From Gymnopus androsaceus JB14 (Eukaryota > Basidiomycota > Agaricomycetes > Agaricales > Omphalotaceae): a stretch of 64,000 nucleotides of DNA. The stretch covers positions 62,001-126,000 of the forward strand of contig ML769416.1 of NCBI GenBank assembly GCA_009733575.1. The letters are read 5' to 3'. Below, one piece after another: positions 1 to 11,023 of the stretch (the first letter of the stretch is position 1; each line of letters starts with the position of its first letter). Position numbers and translations under genes: made by a program. The notes beneath the pieces are model-generated. The model was not told where the DNA came from. It was given only the letters and a program-made list of their open reading frames with translations, and searched no databases.

Positions 1-2
1 AG

Positions 3-1360
3 ATTGCTTCGCTCCAAAACGTTCTCGCTCCTGTTCGTCGAGTTCCCTTGGAGATCCTCACGGAAATATTCGATCTGGTCACAAAAGGTCCCCAGTGGGA
101 AATTGTGTCCCATTTGTTCATACTTTCTAGTGTTTGTGTGGCTTGGAGAAAGGCCGCCCATGCTATCCCTCGACTCTGGTCCACACTGCACATTGATATG
201 GACACACACTTTCTGGGCTCTGATTATACCTGGGTCAATGGCTGGTTCACTCACTCTCAAATGGTTCCTGTAGATCTTAACTTCTATATGGATGAACTCA
301 ATGAGTTGCGAGTAGAGAGCGGGAAGCAATTCTTGGAGTACATCCTAGTGCATTTTGCGCACAAAATCCGTTTCACTGGCTATTAACAGACTCTGTGCAT
401 TGACATTGCTGCCTCTTCTTTGTCTATCGCCATCCTCCTCCCTGATTTTGTTGGAAGAAATGTCCTTCAGTGTTCAGGATGATCAGGCAGATTTTCCATT
501 CTTTCGGAAAGGTCGAGGCATTCTTGAGCGCACCCAAACTGAGACGGGTTGAACTCAGTAATGCTTTTCTTCTCGAGTTTCTGGTGCTACCAGTAGAGCA
601 ACTGATCTCGCTGAAGGTCAATGATGATGAAACTGACTTCGATCCAGTCATGTTTGTAGACATACTACCGCGATGCAAACAATTGGTCAGCCTCGAAATC
701 TCTCTACCACCAGAGGGCTTTATTGGATTCAGCACAAGGCTATCGATACTTCTGCCTACATTGAGGTCGCTTGAAGTTACCTGCTACAATGCGGCTGACA
801 ATATCTTACGCTGCATTACTACCCCTCTCCTTGAACGACTTTCTATCCGTTACTACTATAACCGGGATTTGGATGGTCTCGTTGTGGACATGACTGCGTT
901 TCAACAGCGCTCTTCAACTGCACTGTTGTCTTTGGTCTTCTATCCATCGATTACCGCAAACAGAGGGCACAAAGTGACGGAGAAGGTGATTGCAATACTC
1001 GCCTCTTCCCACCATCCGCTCGCTGACTACACCCTCCATTTGATGTGAATGCTATCATGCAAGCAATGATATGTACTCACAGGAACCAGGTCCTCTCGAA
1101 TCTCCAAGAACTTACCCTGAATGGGTATCCGAATTATCATCGTACCGAAAATAAAGGCTGTTTGCCTCAGTGGATCTGTGTTCAAGGCTATGATCCTTTC
1201 GCGGTGGTGGTTGGATGGTAGTGGGTCGACGTCTTTCCGCAATGGATTATCTTGCTTGCAGAAGGTGACCCTGCGAGGGTTCCGTGTTAGCGACTCGGCA
1301 GGGGACATCTCACACGTATCTGCACTGTCTGGCCTAGTGTTGGACTATACACCAGAATGA
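3..1360 (+). pseudogene. F-box-like/LRR paralogue, 5'-truncated by window edge and frame-broken
   Basis: The window opens inside this gene. Frame 3 gives the family's F-box-like core (VRRVPLEILTEIF, then SSVCVAWRKAA and RLWSTL), matching the paralogues at 1984, 44694 and 52338. The frame stops near 386. Homology resumes from about 470 in another frame (APKLRR, LPRCKQLVSLEI, LLPTLRSLEV, TTPLLERLSI), drifts near 1010, and returns in the tail at about 1150-1357 (MILSRWW, GLSCLQKVTLRGF, HVSALSGLVLDY). The order is the family's usual one: F-box, LRR-like body, C-terminal cap. At least two breaks are not simple +1 shifts and sequence is missing near 390-470, so true decay is likelier here than in its relatives. 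An intact member would be an SCF-type ubiquitin-ligase adaptor; that role is inferred from the family. Confidence 0.75.
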
Positions 1361-1983
1361 TGGTAGAGGTGTTGTACTTTTATGAACTGAAATATGAAGG
1401 TCTCCATGTACCCCTAATATTGCAGAGAACATGTATAAGTATCTGCACTTGACAGACTATCGGCCGAGCAGGATGGTTGTCATAAAGTTGCGATGTATAT
1501 AGTCTACAACTTGAGAATATGGTCCGCTACGCTGGAAAAAAACCAAGTTATACATTGTCTTTCGCAAGAAATTTAAGAGCTGAGGCTTCATCCGCGATAA
1601 TGGTGGTGCATGAAACATAGCGACGTAGTATCGGGATACAAGCATGAACGTGAACGCCTAAGATGTAACAGTAGGGAACAACGACAACAACTCATGCAAG
1701 GGCCCTTGAGAGCTCCAAGGAACACTTACGCGGCCTTTTCCTCGAAAAACCATGCAAATAGATTGCAGACCTCGTATGAGGAAAACTAGGGAAAACTACT
1801 TGATCGTGAGCCGAATCTTCCGAGATCGATCAGTAGGCATGGGCGCCTTGTCTGCTTCAACCAACTCCCAGCTTTAATCGTATCTATCCTATCCTGGTGA
1901 GACAATTTCCGTCTCTTTTTTTTACAACTAACATTATACCTTCCTTTACTAGAACGCGTCCTCGTCGCCACCTTCGAACAATA
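1361..1983. other. Intergenic and 5' leader of the next F-box gene
   Basis: No convincing coding exon is seen. The right part is the leader of the F-box gene at 1984 and holds a likely 5'-UTR intron at 1897-1952 (GTGAGA donor, TTTACTAG acceptor). A comparable leader, with a GT donor after the CTCCTG context, precedes the paralogues at 44694, 49998 and 52338. Confidence 0.5.
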
Positions 1984-3589
1984 ATGGCACAATATCTTAA
2001 ATCGCGTATAGAGGATCACATACAGCTTGAACCGATTGACTCTTACTTCCTTCGAAATCGTCTCTCCGAAGCAGAGGCCCTTGTGCAGACCTTCGAAAGT
2101 CGGATAGACAAACTCAGAGCTCAGATCTCCCAGTTGACGAGTCAGAAAGACGCTAAACTCGTTGAGATTGCTTCGCTCCGGAACGTTCTCGCTCCTGTTC
2201 GTCGAATTCCACTGGAGATTCTCACAGAAATATTCGAGGTTTCATGTCATGTTTCTCAGGAATTTGAAATGGTTGCACATATGCTCATCCTTACTAGCGT
2301 GTGCGTGGCTTGGAGAAAGGCCGCTCATGCTACACCTCGACTGTGGTCCAAACTATACATCGCAGTGAAAGAGCAAACTCTGGGCTCTGATTTCGGATGG
2401 ATCAAGGACTGGATCACTCGATGTCGAAGGCTTCCTCTTGATTTATGCCTTGATTTCGAAGTCGAGTTTCTGGCACGATCCAATCAGAGGAAGGGAGGGG
2501 AGCAATCCAATCAGAGGGAGAGAGGGGAGCAATTGTTGGAGTACATCCTGGGCCGCTTTTGCCACAAACTTCGATTCCTGGGTATGACAGGATGTCCATC
2601 CTCGTTTCTTCCCATCCTGAATCTGTCACCCTCATCCTCCCTCAGTTCGTTGGAAGAAGTATCTCTTTCCTTCATTGAGGATGACGATGACACTATCGAA
2701 GAGCTGATAGAGTTTTTCCCTCTCAAAGTCAACATGTTATTAACTGCACCTAACTTGCGACAGGTTGAAATCAACTGTTTGTCTTCTCTGACATTGTTTG
2801 CGCTGCCTGCAGCACAATTGACCTCGCTCATCGTATATAATGATGACGATGATGAAGCTGATTGGGATCCAGCTCTCTGTGTGGACTTATTGTCGCGTTG
2901 CAAAAATCTGGTCAGCCTGGAAATCACGCCACAATCGCACTCTTTAGGATTCAGCACTAACCTTTCCGCTTGTCTACCTGTATTAACGTCACTGGACGTG
3001 GCCTGTTTCTCAGCAACGAACATCTTACGTTGCCTCACCACCCCTCTACTTGAGCGGCTTTCTCTCAGCTACGATGGCCGAGATATGGATAGACTTGTTA
3101 TGGAGATGGCCCAATTTCAACAGCGCTCTGCGACGGCACTGTTGTCTTTGGTGTTTTATCCCCCGGCTGTGTACATTGAACCCAAAATCATCACGGAAAA
3201 GGTGATTGAGATACTCTCCATCTTCCCCACAATCTCTTCCCTGGAAATTCATCCTACATTCAATGTGGATCCTTTAATCGAACTGCTGACTTGGACTGAA
3301 AGCCACCATATCCTTCCAAACCTCATAAAATCTTGTATTGGTGAGGTTTGACCTGACTGTGACGGCAGACAAACACTGTCTCAGTGCTTCTGCGCTCAAG
3401 TCTATGATCCTTTCACGATGGTGGCCAGACGGACCTGATGGTGTTGGGTCAGCGTCTCGCGATGGATTATCTCGTTTGCAGAAAGTGACTGAGCGCGGAT
3501 TTTCTCTCCTGGGCTCGGCAGGGGACATTAGATGCATATCTGGTTTATCTGGTTTGGCGTTGGACATCAGCCAAACAGATTCAAAATAG
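1984..3589 (+). CDS. F-box-like/LRR protein, frame break near the C terminus
   Basis: The start is the ATG at 1984, which opens MAQYLKSRIED as in its paralogues. Order: N-terminal heptad-like helix (about residues 18-60, LSEAEALVQTFESRIDKL), F-box-like motif (about 70-120, RRIPLEILTEIF and SSVCVAWRKAAHATPRLW), then an LRR-like body to about residue 450. The open frame stops at 3351. The C-terminal cap (ALKSMILSRWWPDG, GLSRLQKVTERGF, SGLSGLALD) continues one frame over to 3589, so there is a net +1 shift near 3335. About 30 residues present in the 44694 paralogue are also missing there. The family recruits substrates to SCF ubiquitin ligases; substrates are unknown. It is either a real gene with a short tail or a recent pseudogene. 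Confidence 0.75.
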
Positions 3590-3731
3590 CTACTTAGTGG
3601 TACTAGTAGAAGAGGCGTAACTTGAAAGTTGCGTATGTTTAATGTTATGAAGTTTTGCGTCTCGAGAATAAAGATCTTATCACGACGCGTGAGAACCATT
3701 CCAGCTCCGAACTTCCATCCAAATATTAGAC

Positions 3732-4977
3732 ATGGCAGGACCTCAACCGCTAACATCCAATGATCTCCAAGCAAAGCTCGAATCTTTCGACTCGATTCCG
3801 CTGTTTATGAAATCTCTGCCTGATGAGGATTCAGCAGACAATACCTCACTTGCAGCTTTACAGAGTCTTGTCCACGAAGGAACGCCGGATGGTGAGTGCA
3901 ATCAGCTTTTTCTTATACGTAGCAGCTCATACCAGATTTCAGAGATTGCTGAAAACTTCAAGGACCAAGGGAACGACTATTTCAAAGGAAAACGACCCCG
4001 TGAAGCGCTTGGATTCTATACGCAAGGAATAGACGCGAAGCCTACCGATCTTACTCTGTTGGAGGCACTTTTATGCAACCGTGCTGCATGCAACTTGGAA
4101 CTAAGTAAGTTGCTTGTTTCTGATTTACTTCCTTGATCCAATTGACGGTAGTGGGTTTGAGAGAATTACGGGTCTGTGCTGCGAGATTGTTCCAAAGTCC
4201 TTACCCAAAATCCAAAATCATCGAAAGCGTACTATCGATCGGCAATGGCCCTCGTTGCTTTAGAAAGGTTTGAAGAAGCGATTGATTGCTGTGTTCGATG
4301 TCTGGAATATGACTCGGAAAACAAGGGAGTGCGGACTGTCCTGGAACGAGCCACGAAGCTAAAAGCTGCAAAGGACAAAAAGGAGCAAGAACGCCAGCAG
4401 AAGCTCTGGCGAGAGCAACAGGCAAAGATTAAAATGAACAATGCGCTCAAAGTAAGTCTTTTTCATGTTTACTCAAGCAAACCGAGCGAATTTTGACTAT
4501 ATCGACACAAAGGAACGAAACATATTCGTCCTACCCAAGCCCGATGGGTCACAGAACCCTTACTTGCCGCACTTTGACCCAGAAGATCCCGCCGGTACCA
4601 CACTCATCTTCCCAGTCTTTTTCCTCTATCCACAATACGCTACTTCGGATGTCATACCAGAATACGTCGAGGATACGCCGTTCTCCGTTCATCTGGAAAT
4701 CATGTTCAATCCGACTGCTCCACCTCCAGAATGGGATGTAAAACATCAGTACAAGGATGGAAACTTGGTTGTATACGCGATGACGCGACGAAAACGGCTG
4801 TTGAAGGTGGGGAAGAAGATGTCTTTGCGCGATGTTTTCACTGCTTCGAAAGCCAAGGAGGGAGACCCTCCGGATGGGCTAGAGTTGAAAGATAACTGTC
4901 TTACTTTTGTGGTTCTACCGAAGGGGGAGGAAGAGAAAAAGTGGGTAGACGAGTATAAAAAGACTAGAGATGCGTAG
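3732..4977 (+). CDS. Cns1/TTC4-like TPR co-chaperone
   Basis: Four exons join cleanly: 3732-3891, 3943-4104, 4162-4451 and 4513-4977, with introns of 51, 57 and 61 bases. The product is 358 residues. Exons 2 and 3 encode TPR helices (NFKDQGNDYFKGKRPREALG, NRAACNLEL, KNYGSVLRDCSKVL, AYYRSAMALVALERFEEAI) followed by a charged helix. The C-terminal domain (RNIFVLPKPDGS, FPVFFLYPQY, then VVYAMTRRKRLLKVGKK and LPKGEEEKKW) matches the Cns1/TTC4 'wheel' domain. In yeast Cns1 is an essential Hsp90/Hsp70 co-chaperone acting in the cytosol. Length and domain order fit. It lies between F-box genes but is unrelated to them and shows no frame damage. The best alternative is another TPR co-chaperone such as an FKBP, but no isomerase domain is present. 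Confidence 0.88.
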
Positions 4978-5099
4978 GAACTTCAAGGAAGCAATTTAGC
5001 GTCATTTTCGACCTTGTCTCGTAGCATGAACTTGGAAGTGTTCACGTCGGTGATGAATTCTCGCCGCGCAAGCTCTAATGAACCTGGAATCTTGTAGTA

Positions 5100-6560
5100 T
5101 GAATCTGGATATCGGATTACATTTGACAAGTACCACAGTCGAATTTACCATGTATCGGTCAAATTGTCCCCAAGTCGGGTTCGGTTACAGCCCTGTGAGG
5201 GTACTTACTGTAGTAGGGACCAGCAGATTCGAACAAAAAGTAAGGAGCATCATCAACATCAATGCGAGTGTCTTCACCGATGGTAAAGTTCTGTAAGAAC
5301 CACTCCACCAGTTTAGACTGAAGGGATTTACCCAACGAAATTCGTTGCAGGATGCATTTAGAGCGAACCAACATTTCCTTCACGTCCTCGAAACCGTTTT
5401 CAGACACGTTGTATCATCACGGAACACGACAGACAATGAGTTAGATTGGGCAAACGAACCGACCGCCATAGATGGCGCTGTAATGCACATTTGAAGCTCC
5501 TAAGATGGGTGTGACAGATGGTGGGGATGGCAAATGCTTCATCGTCGCCCCCAGAGCTGGTATTATCTGGTTGCACGCTGAAATTTTGCAAAAGCGGACA
5601 TTTCTCGAGCAAGATGGCGAACGATTTGCCAGAGAAGCGGGTGGTAATTCGCAAAGTAGTAAGGTTACTGAAATCAATCGCATCGGTGACCCAGAGGTGA
5701 GATATTAACAGTGTATGGAGGCGGGGGCAAAAGCGAAAAGCGTCCTCTTGGGTGATAATAGGTTGCACGCATGAAAAAAGAGAAGGAGATACTCTGTAGA
5801 GGGAGATTTCGTATGCCTGATTGAGCCGAGGATATCATTGAAGAAGGTCTGGAACTTCTCCTCCTTGACTATGCCAGATACCAGATGGAAGCGCAAATGC
5901 TTACATGCCCCGGCGAAGTCCGGAGACAAAGTGCTAGTGTCCGCACTGGGATAATCTCCGGAATGGATCCGGCGTTCAGCACTTGGACCATGCCGTGTAA
6001 TGAAACTTCCTTCCTTCCTTCTATCTTCTCGCTTGGTCAGTCAAAGACAGTCAAGATACTGAGGATCAAATGGAGGACACGCGTACACCATGTCTACTGT
6101 CACAGACATGCTGCATTGGGTGCTGACCGCAGAATACATTCTTTGAGAATCGATTACTACCTCGGGGGAAGTTTCTGAAAGCTTCCTAAACCCAATACGG
6201 ACGAAGGCCCAGAGGGCGGGCTGGGAGAGAGTTTCCTGTCGCCATTTAAAGCAGACCCGCGACAATGTGAAGATTCACCCAGTCGACCGTTTTCTGTCCG
6301 AGTTAAATCTCAGGGATATAGGGCTTCCGGGAACGACAGAGCTGAAAATTCGTTCACGATCTCTGGAAGGAGAGTGCATAGGGAAAAGGTGGGATTCCTG
6401 AAATTCCAAAAGTTTCATAAGTTGAACACGGTCAATCTCATCGGTGCAGTTCTGCATCTCTTTACGAGTGCGTTCTACGAGGATGCGGAGCTGCAACCGC
6501 TCGAGAGATGGATTTGGATGTCGTTGTATCTGCTTTTAGCGAAATATTCATTGTAGTGGT
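5100..6560 (-). CDS. F-box/LRR-type gene on the minus strand, exons not resolved
   Basis: Read on the minus strand, five open segments follow in family order. They are a helical N-terminal stretch (about 6505-6400, LQLRILVERTRKEMQ), an F-box second half (about 6265-6190, SRVCFKWRQETLSQPALW), and LRR-like segments at 6190-6041, 5929-5705 and 5768-5400 (FCPRLHTLLISHLWVTD, NLTTLRITT). A tail lies at 5407-5159. The canonical first half of the F-box (LPxEIL) is not clear between 6400 and 6275. No ATG sits in frame with the first segment; an ATG near 6545 is in another frame. It may be a multi-exon gene with several short introns or a decayed copy. It is divergently arranged with the F-box gene at 6816. 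Confidence 0.5.
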
Positions 6561-6815
6561 TCTGGTAAGGAGAGGTTTGATTCAGAGAAGTTCGGGCTAG
6601 ATTGGGACTCGATTGGGACTCGGAGGTGACATCGATGGTGCCAGGTGGACAGGAGTCAGCGCTTGTTCCGTGTGCATTGCTATAAAGCGTCTGTCAAAGC
6701 GTAGTCACGGCGTCTACTTATTGCTGTATCGAACTACCATCCAACAGTGAGTAAATACTAGTGGTGATTCATTATCGTGCTCCAATTATTTTAATCTCTC
6801 AAATCTAGCATCTCC
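6561..6815. promoter_or_regulatory. Shared divergent promoter between two F-box genes
   Basis: A 255-bp gap separates a minus-strand and a plus-strand F-box gene, so it must hold both promoters. A possible 5' intron for the right gene ends at the CTAG just before 6810. No specific operator was recognised. Confidence 0.35.
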
Positions 6816-8451
6816 ATGGCCCCCCCACTGACGGCAAACATTCAGCTAAGAACGAACGTTGACTTTTCGGACGCACGCAGAAGGTTGCGCTTAGAGTACG
6901 GTCCTGCAAGTCCATTCGAATCCGAGATCTCCAAAACGCTTATGGATGTCGACAATGATCTCAAGGACTGCGACACCGAGCTGAATCGTATACAATCGGA
7001 GATTAACCGTCTCCAAGCCCGCGTCGTTTTCCTTCACAATCAACATCGGAGGTTGGAAAAGTACAAAACGTGCTTATTCTCACTCAGGGCTCCCATACGC
7101 AAACTTCCCAATGAAATCGTTCTCCGTATCTTTGATCATACATGCGACACGAACGAACTCACGTCGAGGAGATTACAAACTATGCCTGCATTGCTGTTGA
7201 GCCACGTATGTTTGCGCTGGAAAGAGCTCGCCAGCGCTTACCCAGAATTGTGGTGCCGCATATGCATCAGGATGGACAGATTACCCTCCTTCACAATCTT
7301 GGACTTCTATCTTCACTCTTCGCAACAATTCCCTCTTATCCTTGAATTTCCTGGCAAAGTTGAACTTCTCAAGCCACACCACTTGACTTTGTGTGCTACT
7401 TTCGGTGCACGCAGTAATCAATGGAAGAGTCTTGAAGTACAAAGTCCACCTGTCTTTCAAACCCTGATAGCCAACTCGGCACATTTCTCCATGCTGGAGA
7501 AGCTCAGTCTGGAGTATTGGTTTGACTCTAGCATGGATTGCTTTCAGAACGCATCCAATCTGCAGTCACTAACAGTCTGGATTGATTTGGAGATATTTCC
7601 GAGCTCAAATTTTCCATGGACGCAACTTACACAGCTTGTAATTCATCATTGCAATCCGAGATTGGATGTTCTCTTTGGGATTTGTCCCAATCTCAAGGAT
7701 TTGACCTTTGACTTGGCTACAATTGGTCGTAACACCGGCTGTGAGCCAACTGTGACAGCTCAAATGGTGGAGAGATTGGAATTAATACTCCCTGCCAGAA
7801 TCATGTATGGTAGGGAACCAGACGAAAGCTTGCTCGATGTGATCTTTGCATCGATCACATGTCCCTCCTTGAAATCTCTTCTTATTGAAGTCGACAATGG
7901 ATACAAGGAATCTTGGAATAAAGATGAACTGAATTCATTCATAACTCGCTCATCTTTTCACCTCACAACCCTCTCTATTAAATTCATTCCTCTCTCTGAC
8001 TTGGATCTCATTGATCTTCTCTGCCACCTTCCGTCTTTGCTCCATCTTACCATCCGGGAATCCAAAACATCATCCAGCCAAAAGTCCTATAACATCGGAT
8101 CTCATGCGAGCTTTGCATGGTTTCCCTTATACAGCCTCCACCGCAATCTCTTCAGTACTTGTTCCAAAATTACAGAGCCTGGAGCTTGGTAGCATGGATA
8201 GGATGGGAAGTTTCCAAGATAGAGATTTTATTGAAATGGCATTATCGAGATGGTTTCCTGATATTGACGCTGGTGCATATGGACTGGACACTGCAGAGTT
8301 GGTGAATTCAGAAGTTGGGACAGTCTGTCTGCGCTCAGTGATTCTGGATTTCAGGAAACGAAACATGGATGAACAAGTATATAGGCCACTTAGGTATCTT
8401 GAAGGGGCAGGTATGCAGGTGGTTGTTATAGGACAAAATTATAGGTTGTAA
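6816..8451 (+). CDS. F-box/LRR protein with one frame break
   Basis: The ATG at 6816 starts MAPPLTANIQLRTNVDF, parallel to MSASNPRQANFQLRTNMDW in the gene at 42063. Residues about 35-80 form a coiled coil (NDLKDCDTELNRIQSEINRL), residues about 90-150 the F-box (IRKLPNEIVLRIFDH, LLSHVCLRWKELASAYPELW), and the rest LRR-like repeats (NASNLQSLTVW, CPNLKDLTFDL, LTTLSIKFIPLSDLDLIDLL). The first frame runs to 8192, but homology to the paralogue jumps one frame at about 8085 within CCAAAAGTCC. It then continues to the stop at 8449-8451 (VPKLQSLEL, EVYRPLKYLE-type tail as RPLRYLEGAGMQVVVIG). The break is a net +1 insertion beside an A-run. With it ignored, this is a full-length single-exon gene of the second F-box subfamily in this window. 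Confidence 0.8.
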
Positions 8452-8771
8452 AGCGAATTAAAACCATGTTGGTACTTTCATTGATGATACCGTACTAGGC
8501 TCTACAGTATTACTTTCCTAATATTACTGTTCAGCTTGTTTCAAGCTCTGCACACCTTACCCACAATTCGGACTTGCTAGTACAAGTCGACGGCCTCGCC
8601 GTGTCCTTCCTCAGGCTCGTTCACCTGGCGATGACTCATGCCCTTTGAGCGCAAAACGGACACCTCGTCGCTACCAGAAGAAGCTAAAACATAGCTATCC
8701 TTGCCCGAGTCACAATAAAGTCTTCAAGCTATAATATACAAAATACGAACATGAAATCTGTACATTCATAG
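8452..8771. other. 3'-flanking intergenic DNA
   Basis: This lies between the convergent ends of the F-box gene and the receptor-like gene. No exon, repeat or RNA signal was recognised. Confidence 0.4.
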
Positions 8772-10281
8772 TCATACTAGCGGTTTGGATTTCGCTTCTT
8801 TATACCTCACATTGACCACGGTGATTTGGCTGTCCGTATCGCTGTTGTTAGTTGAGTCCCTCTTCCAGTTCCAGAAACACAACGCTCGTAGAATATCCTG
8901 AAGGCATATGAATATCAGAAGAAATCCAGTAATCGAGGGACTTACCGGTTGCGTTCCAAATATCGCTATCAGCACTGTTGCGGCTTCACCTCATATGAGT
9001 AGGACACGAGTAAAAGAAGGAAAACAGACTTGCCAGATGCAATTACCAAATCGGGTGCAGGACTTTCAGGTGATTTGATAGACAGAAGGCTTAGACTACG
9101 AAAAGTCAGATCTTTGTATGCAAAGAAATCTGGGCTCTAGAAGAGATACATACCTCATAGCAACGATTACATAGATACCGAAAGCCATGATGCGTATGGG
9201 AAGGTTGAGTTCTGCAGCCGTGAGCACACCAATGCGCCCGCGTTCAATTGAAACCCATCGTTTATAGAAAAGCACAATAGTCCAAACTGTCGATTATTTA
9301 GTGATTGATAGCTGATCCCATAGAAATTATAGGAACAGACCTTCCAGGACCCATGTAGCAAACAAAATGACTGCAGCAAAGATGGTGAGGCAATTGGTCC
9401 TGATACCGGTTAGCTTGGAGGTTAAAGCTTTTAATGATAGCGCTCACAGAGCATCCGACTGCACTGAACAATAGAAGACGCGACGATCTCTAGACACGTT
9501 CGATGGGTTTGCAGAGCCGACCTATTTACTACTGATGAGTAAAGGACCGTTATTTGGGTACGAAAGACTGACTAAAGCCGTCGCTATGATCCACACAAGC
9601 CAGGTAGCATATGGGGCCATTATCATCTATGTTGCTCAATGAGGAGAACGGTTGGCGAACTAATGAAGAAGTCAACGCACCACCCAGAGGCGTACAACAT
9701 GGTCCTTTTCCCTGTAGGGTTGCTCATAAAATGCCGCTCTAATTACTATGAACATCTGATGTGCTCCAAGTGAGACTAGCTTCAAGTCGCAAACCACAGG
9801 GTAGTTACCTGAAAAACCAGCGCAAAAGCCGCGACAGAAGCGCTACTATAGGTCAGATTCTGTACAACAGCCATATAATATCTACTCACATTCCTGGCAC
9901 GCCATAAACCAGGGATGCCTGGAGCAGGCATAATGATGGTGAAGGCTCCGGACCGAAATGCCTTTCCAGCGTAAAGGCTATTGAGAGTACAAACATCGAT
10001 CAATATCTGAAACTCGACGGATAGGAGATGGCATACAGCAAACTGGATGAGCTACAGGCATGCTATGAGAGCAGGTATCGCAGAAACAGCGGAAGCACTA
10101 CTCACATTCCCACCACCAAGAAAACTATCACAAGATTTATGAACGTTGCATGACGCTGTACTTTTTGCGAAAACAATACGGTTGCCAGAAGAATAGGAAG
10201 ACCAAAGTGCGAAGGCCACACATTCAACACCAGCCAGAATACCAGCTCTGAATGTGTTGCATGAACAATATTCATCGGCAT
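8772..10281 (-). CDS. Multi-exon seven-helix receptor-like membrane protein
   Basis: Translating the minus strand through GT-AG introns gives a hydrophobic protein of a family widespread in agaricomycetes. Exon 1 (10281-10114) encodes SELVFWLVLNVWPSHFGLPI and RHATFINLVIVFLV. Exon 2 (10006-9900) carries the conserved FGPEPSPSLCLLQASLVYGV. Exons 3-5 encode SASVAAFALVFQ, FYEQPYREKDHVVRLWV and APYATWLVWIIATAL. Later exons give ILFATWVLEVWTIVLFYKRW, LPIRIMAFGIYVIVAMS, and the end motif GTQPDILRALCFWNWKRD. The stop is at 8772-8774. About seven membrane helices are implied, at the plasma membrane by inference; the ligand is unknown. Exon 2 contains an extra base in GCATTTCGG near 9956 that breaks the YAGKA/FGPEP reading. 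The minor exons between 9570 and 8990 are approximate. Confidence 0.7.
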
Positions 10282-11023
10282 TGCCGGTTGTGTACCATCT
10301 GTCACAACGATATGAGCGCAAAAGCAAGGATCCGAAGCAGATTATACGCACTGGTAGATACCATTGTCACGCGTCTGCAGTATCTTCACCAAATGAGTGA
10401 CAATGACCCGGAAGCCTGCTTCAGCCGGGCGGGAGTTAGAAAAGTAAAATGGCTCGCAGAGCAATCGAAATGGGAGAACGAAAGGAAGCACACTGAGAAG
10501 GATGTATGTTTGTGTGCATTCGACATGCCATTGACAGATTGTATTGAATGCAAGAATCACAGCCCCGATAAAGGATCATTTGGTAGGTGAGGAATCATGG
10601 GCCGAGGCAGTCAGGATATCAATAGTAACAGAGTTTTGAATACAGGTAAAACTTTGATTTCTAAATTGGGTGAATGTCCGTTAGCAGATCATACTGCTGC
10701 GGGGTGGAATCTTGTCCATATAACGTGATTGAAGATTGAGAAAGCAAACACCGTGAAATTAACTCCGAAGCGGCTTGGAGAATGAGAGTGTCGCGATGGT
10801 GGGAAGCTATTTTGCTATGTAACCCGACGCGCCACTCGTATCAGCCCGTATCAGCCCGTATCCTTTTGTATCTCAGCCGAGCTATAGCGACTGCCTGCAT
10901 TTACGCCGAGTTATGCCTTTGCACTATGTATACAGAAAAGAAAAGGACATACTGATCATGATGCACAACTTGCAATCCAGCAATTCATTGATAATTTGAT
11001 ACGTATATCAAGCCTCAATCCTA
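10282..11023. other. Intergenic region upstream of the receptor-like gene
   Basis: It separates the start of the receptor-like gene from the end of tad1; both are on the minus strand. Open stretches between 10340 and 10590 on both strands have no family resemblance. A short direct repeat of ATCAGCCCGT sits near 10840-10860. Nothing else was recognised. Confidence 0.4.

Noticed and set aside
10342..10560. Hydrophobic open stretch upstream of the receptor-like gene as a first exon
   Set aside because: The family's conserved start region (SELVFWLVLNVWP) already follows an ATG at 10281, and no clean splice joins the two.
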